DNA of 10,663 nucleotides from Vulcanimicrobiota bacterium (GTDB lineage: Bacteria; Vulcanimicrobiota; Vulcanimicrobiia; Vulcanimicrobiales; Vulcanimicrobiaceae). The stretch is from assembly GCA_030043675.1 (NCBI GenBank), contig JASHXG010000025.1:1-10663 (forward strand), in the 5' to 3' direction. The translations under genes were made by a program, and so were the position numbers. The notes beneath the pieces were generated by a model. It worked only from the letters and a program-made list of their open reading frames with translations. It was not told where the DNA came from and made no database searches. This document shows, in pieces, positions 1 to 5,824 of this stretch; position 1 is the first letter of the stretch, and every line of letters starts with the position of its first letter.

Positions 1-2118
1 GGAGTCGCACCCCGTCCCGGACAAGCGCTGCCCGGGCAGGGCGGCCGAGGCGCGACCCTGGGTGCCCCGCGTCAAGCCGCGCCGCCTCGCGCGATGCCGC
101 CGCCTCGACGGTCGGCTGGAAACGGTCCATTCCGTCCCGGGGTCCCACCCGGACGGCCGATGCCCGGCCAGCCCGGGTCGATGGCCACCGTTACCGAAAT
201 GCCCGCGCCCTCGGCCGGCGGACGGCCGGGGGATCGAGCACGCATCCACGAGGAGAAGGCGACCGCCAAGAAAGATCGCGAGAAAGAGCTGCTGCTCGAG
301 AAGGAGCGGCAGCGCAAGAAGCGCGGCGATCACGTCGCGGCCATACCACCGCGCGCGCTCGAGACCATCGAGATTCCCGACCTGCTGACCGTCCAAGAGT
401 TGGCAACGTCGATGATCGTACCGGTCAAAGACGTGATTACCGAGCTGATTAAGATCGGCACCATGGCGACGATCAACCAAAATATCTCGAGCGACGTCGC
501 CATTCAGGTTGCGAAGCGCTTCGGTTTCAACGCCGTCGTCAAAGAGGCCGGCGAAGAGGTTACGGTCGAGCAAGAAGAAGACAAGCCCGAAATGCTGGCG
601 CCGCGGCCGCCGGTCGTGACGGTGCTCGGCCACGTCGATCACGGAAAGACGTCGCTGCTCGACAAGATTCGAGCGGCCAACGTAGCGGCGGGCGAAGCGG
701 GCGGCATCACGCAGAAGATCGGCGCGTATACCGTCGAGCGTAACGATCGGAAGATCACTTTCGTCGATACGCCCGGCCACGAAGCGTTCACGGCGATGCG
801 CGCGCGCGGCGCCAAGGTGACCGACGTAGCGATTCTCGTCGTGGCGGCCGACGACGGCGTCATGCCTCAAACCAAAGAAGCGATTGCGCACGTGAAGGCC
901 GCGACCGTCCCGATCGTCGTCGCGATCAATAAAATGGACAGACCCGATGCGCAGCCGGATCGCGTGAAGCAGCAGCTCGTTGAGGAAGGATTGCAACCGG
1001 TCGATTGGGGCGGCAACGTCGAGATGGTTCCGGTTTCGGCGAAAACGGGCGACGGCATCGATAGCCTGCTCGACACCGTATTGCTGGAAGCCGATATTCG
1101 TGAGTTGCGTGCCAACAAGAACCGTCGCGCGACGGGTGTCGTCATCGAGTCGGCGCTCCATCGTGGACGCGGCGCCGTTGCGACGGTCCTCGTCCAAAAC
1201 GGCACGCTGCGGGTCGGCGACATCGTCGTGGCCGGCGGCACGTTTGGAAAAGTGCGCGCCTTGATCGACGACAAGGGCAAACAAGTCAAGAAAGCCGGCC
1301 CCTCGATTCCGGTTGAGGTGATGGGTCTCTCGGACGTGCCCGCGGCCGGCGACATGCTCAGCGTCGTCAGCGACGAGCGCGTCGCGCGCGAGACGGCCGA
1401 GAAGCGCGCCACGCGCCGGCGCGACGTGCGCATGGCGGCAACCGGAACCCAGCGTGTTTCGCTCGAGACGTTCATGTCGATGCCGGCCGAAGGCCGCAAG
1501 ATGCTCAATCTCATCATCAAGGCCGACGGACAGGGCTCTCTCGAAGCGCTCAGGACGCGCATGGAGTCGCTGTCGAGCGACGATGTCGAGATTCGCGTAA
1601 TTCACGGCGGCGTTGGAGCAATCTCGCCAAACGACGTCAACCTGGCCAGCGCCTCCAATGCCGTGCTGATCGGTTTCAATATCCGACCCGACGAAACGGC
1701 GCGCCGTTTGGCCGAGAACGAAGGCGTCGACTTGCGATTCTACCAGGTGATCTACGAGATCGAGGACGATCTCAAGAAGGCGATGCGGGGAATGTTGGCG
1801 CCGGTCGAGCGCGAGGTCATCCTGGGTCGAGCCGAGGTGCGTCAAGTCTTCAAAGTCAGCCGAGTCGGAACGATCGTTGGATGCTACGTTTCGGGGGGAC
1901 GCATCACGCGCAACGCCAATGCACGCGTCATCCGCGATGGGACCGTCGTCTTCGAGGGTGAGATCGAGAGTCTGCGCCGCTTCAAAGACGACGTGCGCGA
2001 GGTGACCGAGGGCTTCGAGTGCGGCATCCAAATCGCGAGATTCCAGGACCTCAAAGAGGGCGACGTCATCGAAGCATTTACGACCGAGCGCGTCGCGCCG
2101 GAGCTGGTGCGCGCGTGA
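1..2118 (+). CDS. infB: Translation initiation factor IF-2 (5' end cut by window)
   Basis: IF-2 is the GTPase that places initiator tRNA on the 30S subunit and promotes subunit joining in the cytoplasm. The frame is open from base 1, so the true start lies upstream; 705 residues are visible. Residues 1-75 are rich in Pro, Gly and Arg, and about 80-112 are a charged Lys/Glu/Arg helix-like stretch. Residues 125-178 fit the IF2_N fold. The GTPase motifs are all present: G1 GHVDHGKT (628-651), G2 GGITQ (700-714), G3 DTPGH (766-780), G4 NKMD (928-939), G5 SAK (1036-1044). Domain II and the C-terminal IF-2 domains follow and the C-terminus is complete. The residue after GGITQ is Lys rather than the usual His. 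The TGA stop overlaps the rbfA start. The ATG at 94 lies inside the low-complexity region and is not needed as a start. Identification is secure. Confidence 0.97.
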   Translation, partial: GVAPRPGQALPGQGGRGATLGAPRQAAPPRAMPPPRRSAGNGPFRPGVPPGRPMPGQPGSMATVTEMPAPSAGGRPGDRARIHEEKATAKKDREKELLLEKERQRKKRGDHVAAIPPRALETIEIPDLLTVQELATSMIVPVKDVITELIKIGTMATINQNISSDVAIQVAKRFGFNAVVKEAGEEVTVEQEEDKPEMLAPRPPVVTVLGHVDHGKTSLLDKIRAANVAAGEAGGITQKIGAYTVERNDRKITFVDTPGHEAFTAMRARGAKVTDVAILVVAADDGVMPQTKEAIAHVKAATVPIVVAINKMDRPDAQPDRVKQQLVEEGLQPVDWGGNVEMVPVSAKTGDGIDSLLDTVLLEADIRELRANKNRRATGVVIESALHRGRGAVATVLVQNGTLRVGDIVVAGGTFGKVRALIDDKGKQVKKAGPSIPVEVMGLSDVPAAGDMLSVVSDERVARETAEKRATRRRDVRMAATGTQRVSLETFMSMPAEGRKMLNLIIKADGQGSLEALRTRMESLSSDDVEIRVIHGGVGAISPNDVNLASASNAVLIGFNIRPDETARRLAENEGVDLRFYQVIYEIEDDLKKAMRGMLAPVEREVILGRAEVRQVFKVSRVGTIVGCYVSGGRITRNANARVIRDGTVVFEGEIESLRRFKDDVREVTEGFECGIQIARFQDLKEGDVIEAFTTERVAPELVRA

Positions 2119-2480
2119 AGGCCCAGCGGATTGCCAAGATCGATCATGAGATTCAGCGAATTCTCGGAACGCTGATTTCGCAAGAGTTGCAGGACCCACG
2201 CTTGGCCTTCGTTACCGTCACGCGCGCCGAGGTGAGCGACGATTTGCACCGCTGCAAGGTCTTCGTGTCGGTGATCGGCGATCGTCATCAGGCACGACAA
2301 TCGCTCGACGCGCTTCGTCATGCCGGTCGGTTCTTACGTGGGGAACTCGGACGAAGGATCGATTTGCGCCACACGCCCGAACTGCTTTTCGTCGAAGATC
2401 GCTCGGCGGAACGGGCAATCAAACTGGCACAGACGTTGCGCGAAGCGGCAGCAGGATCCGCTTCCGAGGAGGGTCGATGA
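2115..2480 (+). CDS. rbfA: 30S ribosome-binding factor A
   Basis: RbfA is a small KH-fold protein that binds the immature 30S subunit and assists 16S rRNA 5'-end maturation. The product is 121 residues, normal for the family. Recognisable parts are the N-terminal helix ending in QELQDPRL, the strand region VSDDLHRCKVFVSVIGD, and the family signature RHTPELLFVED. The start chosen is GTG at 2115, whose bases overlap the infB stop as GTGA (2115-2118). An ATG farther upstream in the same frame (2019) would add 32 non-homologous residues inside infB. GGAG at 2100-2103 may act as a weak ribosome-binding site, but coupling to infB translation is more likely. The C-terminal tail is short and Ala/Ser/Glu-rich, and it contains the ribosome-binding site of the next gene. 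Confidence 0.93.
   Translation: MKAQRIAKIDHEIQRILGTLISQELQDPRLAFVTVTRAEVSDDLHRCKVFVSVIGDRHQARQSLDALRHAGRFLRGELGRRIDLRHTPELLFVEDRSAERAIKLAQTLREAAAGSASEEGR
2467..2472 (+). promoter_or_regulatory. Strong Shine-Dalgarno site for nrnA
   Basis: AGGAGG lies four bases before the nrnA ATG at 2477, inside the last codons of rbfA. It fixes the nrnA start and shows that this organism uses a canonical anti-Shine-Dalgarno sequence. Confidence 0.8.
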
Positions 2481-3457
2481 TCGAAAGCACGCCGCGTCTG
2501 GCGACAGCGGATGAAGTCGCCGACGAGCTGCGCCGCCGCAGCACATTCGTGATGGTGAGTCACATGAAGCCCGACGGCGATACGCTGGGCGCCGGTTTGG
2601 CTCTTGGATTGGCGCTCAAACGCCTGGGCAAGCGCGTCCACTATTTCGGACAAGACGCCGTTCCGCGCAACCTGCGCTTCCTGCCCGATGCCAATTTGGT
2701 CACGCGCGAGCTTCCGGCAGATCTGGCCGACGACGCCCTTTACGTCTTTTTTGACATGAGCGACTGGCGGCGGGCAGGCGAGCTGCTGCCGCCGGTGCAG
2801 CGAGAGAACATGCTCGACATCGACCACCATCTCGGCAACAAGCTCTTCGGCAAGTTGAACTTCGTGCTGGAGGACGAATGCTCCACCGGCAGCGTCGTCA
2901 TGCACCTGCTGCGAGCGCTACGCGTTCCGATCGATGCCCGCATCGCGACCTGCGTGCTCACGACCATCATGACCGATACGGGCGGCTTCATGCACTCGAA
3001 TACGACGGCACAGACGCTGGATCTGTCCGCCGAGCTGATGCGGCTGGGTGCCGACAAGGACGAGATTACCGAGGAGGTTTTTCTCCGCAAACGCGTCGCC
3101 GCAACTAAGCTGTTAGGACTCATCATCGACGCGATGCGTTTTGAGCACGGTGGGCGCTACTGTTATTCGTATGTCAACGACGCCATGCTCGCGCGAACCG
3201 GCGCCGACGGTGAGGACGTCGAGGACGTCGTGAACGTGCTGCTCGGCCAGGATGGCGTCGAGGTTGCCGCGCTCTTCAAGGCGATCGAAGGCGAGATCCG
3301 AGTGAGCCTGCGTTCGACTGGCCGCGTCAACGTGCAGGCGGCGGCGCAACGTCTGGGCGGCGGCGGCCATTTTCGCGCTTCGGGACTGACCTTTTACGGG
3401 TCGTTGGAAGAAGCATTTCCGGCGGTTGACGCTGCGCTGAGCAGCGAAGGCTTGTAG
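2477..3457 (+). CDS. nrnA: DHH/DHHA1 phosphoesterase, bifunctional nanoRNase/pAp phosphatase
   Basis: NrnA-type enzymes degrade 2-5-nucleotide RNAs and dephosphorylate 3'-phosphoadenosine 5'-phosphate, using two metal ions. The product is 326 residues, typical for the family. Visible motifs in order: HMKPDGDTLGAG (motif I, near residue 29), FFDMSDW, DIDHH with the catalytic DHH at residues 116-118 followed by a conserved Asn, the TDTGGF segment, and the C-terminal DHHA1 substrate-binding signature GGGGH at residues 294-298 followed by RASG. No key residue appears missing. The ATG overlaps the rbfA stop (ATGA, 2477-2480) and is served by an AGGAGG site. The neighbourhood rbfA-nrnA-truB matches the common bacterial order. 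Exact substrate preference (nanoRNA, pAp or cyclic dinucleotide breakdown product) cannot be told from sequence. Confidence 0.92.
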   Translation: MIESTPRLATADEVADELRRRSTFVMVSHMKPDGDTLGAGLALGLALKRLGKRVHYFGQDAVPRNLRFLPDANLVTRELPADLADDALYVFFDMSDWRRAGELLPPVQRENMLDIDHHLGNKLFGKLNFVLEDECSTGSVVMHLLRALRVPIDARIATCVLTTIMTDTGGFMHSNTTAQTLDLSAELMRLGADKDEITEEVFLRKRVAATKLLGLIIDAMRFEHGGRYCYSYVNDAMLARTGADGEDVEDVVNVLLGQDGVEVAALFKAIEGEIRVSLRSTGRVNVQAAAQRLGGGGHFRASGLTFYGSLEEAFPAVDAALSSEGL

Positions 3458-3482
3458 TGCCGCGCCGAGACGGCATAGCGCT

Positions 3483-4358
3483 GTGCTTGGCTTCGTCAAC
3501 CTGTTCAAAGCGGCCGGTCCCAGCTCCGCGCAAGCCGTCGCGCGCGTGCGGCGGATCTATGCGACCTATACGCGCGATCGCAAGCTCGCGGCCGGTCACC
3601 TCGGCACGCTCGACCCGCAGGCGGCCGGCGTGCTTCCGATCGCCGTCGGCAAAGCAACGCGGCTAATCCCGCTGCTGCCCGATCAGCGTAAAGCCTACGC
3701 CTGCACGATGGTGCTCGGGCGATCGACGACCACGCAAGATGCTCACGGGGAAACGGTCGAGCGCGCTTGCGTGCCTGCGGACTGGCCAGAGCGTCTTGAC
3801 GCGATTCTCCACCGCTTCGTCGGCCGGATCGCGCAGGTGAGGCCGATGTACTCAGCGGCTCACTATCGGGGCGAACGGCTTTATAAGCTCGCGCGCGAGG
3901 GAAAGAGCGTCGAGCGTAAGCCCCGCTCGGTCACCATCTACGGGCTCACGCTCCTTGGCGTCGAACGGCCGGCCACGGCGCGCCTGCGGATTGCCTGCAG
4001 CGAGGGGACGTACGTGCGCACGCTCTGTCACGAGCTCGGCGCGGCGATCGGCACTCCGGCGCACATGGGTGCGTTGGTGCGCGAGGCCTCGGGCCCGTTC
4101 GTGCTCTACGAAGCGAGAACACTCGACGAGATCGCCGCCGCTCCGGAGCAAGCGTTGATCGCGCCTGAACACATCATCCCGTTTCCTACCATCGTGCTCG
4201 ACCTGCGCGCGTGCGTCGATTTTCGCGCCGGACGCGTCGTTCCGTTGCCGCAAGGGGCGACGGGCCGTCACGTCTTCGTCCGCGACTCGTCGCGCACTCT
4301 GCTTGGAGTCGGCGAAGCGCTCGGCGCATTGCTGGCTCCCAGAAAAGTCTTGGTGTGA
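3483..4358 (+). CDS. truB: tRNA pseudouridine(55) synthase
   Basis: TruB converts U55 of the T-arm of tRNA to pseudouridine. The product is 291 residues. The catalytic motif reads GHLGTLDPQAAGVL, with the catalytic aspartate at residue 44. Other family landmarks are the Y...LG.ST.T.D..GE strand-loop, RPMYSA near residue 120, LYKLAREG, and the SEGTYVRTL segment that shapes the active site. A shorter C-terminal segment (about residues 230-291) occupies the place of the usual C-terminal/PUA region. The N-terminal motif reads NLFKAAGPSS, where the family usually has KPxG. The start is GTG at 3483, 25 bases after the nrnA stop, and places the conserved GF-N-L-F-K motif at the N-terminus. Only a weak purine stretch (GAGACGG, 3466-3472) precedes it. 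The stop overlaps the ribF start by one base. Confidence 0.94.
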   Translation: MLGFVNLFKAAGPSSAQAVARVRRIYATYTRDRKLAAGHLGTLDPQAAGVLPIAVGKATRLIPLLPDQRKAYACTMVLGRSTTTQDAHGETVERACVPADWPERLDAILHRFVGRIAQVRPMYSAAHYRGERLYKLAREGKSVERKPRSVTIYGLTLLGVERPATARLRIACSEGTYVRTLCHELGAAIGTPAHMGALVREASGPFVLYEARTLDEIAAAPEQALIAPEHIIPFPTIVLDLRACVDFRAGRVVPLPQGATGRHVFVRDSSRTLLGVGEALGALLAPRKVLV

Positions 4359-5272
4359 TGAATATCTCGTACGAGCTCGCGCGCGAATGCGACCGGCCGC
4401 TGGTTCTTGCAATCGGGTTTTTCGACGGATTTCATCGCGGGCACCGCGAGATTGCGCGCCAAACGCTGCGCCTACGCAAACCAGGCTGGCGTTCCGGCGT
4501 GCTGACGTTCGCGAATCATCCGGCTTCCTTCTTGCGTCCGGGGACGGAGCCGCCGTTGCTCTGCACGCCGGAGGAGCGCCTCGATCTCTTCGCTACAGCC
4601 GGGTTTGAAGAGTGTTTCTTCGTGACCTTCGACGGCGACATCGCGACGCTCGCGCCCGAAGCCTTCCTGAACATTTTGATCGAACGCCTCGGTGCGCGCG
4701 GGGTAACGGTCGGAACGACCTTTCGTTTTGGGCACAAGCGTGCCGGCGACGTGGCACTCATGGGCGAGTATCTTGCGCAGCACGGCGCCGAGTTGGTTCC
4801 AGTCGAGAACGTGCGCGACGGCACGACGCGCATCTCGAGCACGCGCATCCGAGGTTTGGTCGCCGACGGCGAGCTCGCGCAGGCCGATGCTCTGCTGGGC
4901 GGCACCGGCTACGAAATTCGAGGCGTCGTCGAAGTCGGCGCCGGACGCGGGCATGCCTTGGGGTTCCCGACTGCTAACGTGCGCGTGCCGCCGAAATTGC
5001 TGCCCAAAGACGGCGTCTATTCGGCGGTCGCACGGTACGACGGGCGAGATTACGCCGCGCTGGTCTCGATCGGGACGAATCCACAATTCGACGGCGGTCG
5101 GCGCACGATCGAGGCTTGGCTGCGGGATTTCCGCACGACGATCTACGGACGTGAGCTGGCGCTGCGGGAGCTGCGGTACGTGCGCGAACAGCGGCTTTTT
5201 GCGAGCGTCGGCGAACTGATCGAGCAGATGCAACATGATCTGCAGGCAGTCGCCTATCCGAGTTATGGCTAG
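4358..5272 (+). CDS. ribF: Bifunctional riboflavin kinase / FAD synthetase
   Basis: RibF phosphorylates riboflavin to FMN and adenylylates FMN to FAD in the cytoplasm. The product is 304 residues, the usual size. The N-terminal nucleotidyltransferase domain carries GFFDGFHRGH (about residues 23-32) and ISSTRIRGL near residue 160. The C-terminal flavokinase domain carries GFPTANV, the DGVYS segment, SIGTNPQF and a final R..RLFASVGELIEQMQHDL helix. A Trp stands where many homologues have His in the IE-x-H-L-L-D-F-like strand (here IEAWLRDF). The start ATG at 4358 overlaps the truB stop (TGATG). The frame stays open upstream inside truB, but that extension has no similarity to RibF. No strong ribosome-binding site is visible, so coupling to truB is likely. 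Confidence 0.95.
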   Translation: MNISYELARECDRPLVLAIGFFDGFHRGHREIARQTLRLRKPGWRSGVLTFANHPASFLRPGTEPPLLCTPEERLDLFATAGFEECFFVTFDGDIATLAPEAFLNILIERLGARGVTVGTTFRFGHKRAGDVALMGEYLAQHGAELVPVENVRDGTTRISSTRIRGLVADGELAQADALLGGTGYEIRGVVEVGAGRGHALGFPTANVRVPPKLLPKDGVYSAVARYDGRDYAALVSIGTNPQFDGGRRTIEAWLRDFRTTIYGRELALRELRYVREQRLFASVGELIEQMQHDLQAVAYPSYG

Positions 5273-5783
5273 AACGAACGTATCGATCGGCGGCTTCGTG
5301 CTTGCCGCTTTCGCACTCGCCGCATGCGCGCAAGGCGGCAAGGCAACTTCGACGTCGCCTCAAATCGCGCGCGTGGGCGCGCCGGCGCCCGATTTCTCCG
5401 AACCGAGCGTTCCCGGACCAACACTCTCGTTGGAATCGCTGCGCGGAAAAGCAATCTATCTCAATTTCTTTGCGACGTGGTGTCCGCCGTGCAACGAGGA
5501 AGCTCCGACGATTAATGCCTTGCAACGGCAGTATGCGGCAAGCGGCTTGCAAGTCGTCGGGGTGGACGTACTCGAGTCGGCACGCAAAGCCACCCTCTTC
5601 CGTCAGGAACACCACCTCGTTTACCCGGCCGTGGTGGACCAAGGTACGCTGCGGGACGCTTACCGCGTGAACGGGCTGCCGGTGCACGTCTTCATCGACC
5701 GTGAGGGGATCGTCCGCAACGTCGTCGTCGGCGAACTCTCGCCGGCCGCGATGCGCACCGACGTCGAACGCATCCTTCGGTAG
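5265..5783 (+). CDS. TlpA/ResA-like thioredoxin-fold lipoprotein
   Basis: This is a predicted membrane-anchored thiol-disulfide oxidoreductase working outside the cytoplasmic membrane. The 172-residue product starts with a short basic N-terminus and a hydrophobic stretch ending in the lipobox LAAC, with lipidated Cys at residue 21. A polar linker follows, then the redoxin/AhpC-TSA-type fold: APAPDFS, a central strand YLNFFATWC, the active site WCPPC (Cys73 and Cys76), and NGLPVHVFIDREG containing the cis-proline. WCPPC is typical of TlpA/ResA-type proteins that reduce apocytochrome or other periplasmic disulfides; which substrate applies here is unknown. The ATG at 5265 overlaps the ribF stop by 8 bases. 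An in-frame ATG at 5235 would put 10 extra residues before the signal sequence. No cytochrome maturation gene is adjacent. Confidence 0.88.
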   Translation: MARTNVSIGGFVLAAFALAACAQGGKATSTSPQIARVGAPAPDFSEPSVPGPTLSLESLRGKAIYLNFFATWCPPCNEEAPTINALQRQYAASGLQVVGVDVLESARKATLFRQEHHLVYPAVVDQGTLRDAYRVNGLPVHVFIDREGIVRNVVVGELSPAAMRTDVERILR

Positions 5784-5787
5784 GGTC

Positions 5788-5819
5788 GGGAGGCGCGGTC
5801 AGGTAATACTGCGCCTCTC
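5788..5819 (+). other. GC-rich hairpin just before the propeller lipoprotein start
   Basis: Bases 5788-5796 pair with 5811-5819 (nine pairs, one of them G-U) around a 14-base loop. The stem begins five bases after the thioredoxin stop and ends five bases before the next ATG. No T-run follows, so it is not a standard intrinsic terminator. It could attenuate read-through from the translation operon, stabilise a processed 3' end, or influence initiation of the downstream gene. Function is inferred from position only. Confidence 0.45.
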
Positions 5820-5824
5820 ATACG

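Noticed and set aside
94..96. ATG as the start of infB
   Set aside because: The same frame is open to base 1 with the same Pro/Gly/Arg-rich composition, so the gene more likely begins outside the window.
867..1562. A 231-codon open frame on the - strand inside infB
   Set aside because: Antisense shadow of conserved IF-2 codons, with a Ser/Arg/Thr-rich composition typical of such artefacts.
2747..2752. Run of six T in nrnA as a programmed slippage site
   Set aside because: The reading frame continues normally with conserved NrnA motifs on both sides, and no alternative frame of interest begins there.
4472..5341. A 289-codon open frame on the - strand opposite ribF and the thioredoxin gene
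   Set aside because: Composition is Arg/Ala/His-rich without recognisable motifs, and the + strand frames are clearly the coding ones.
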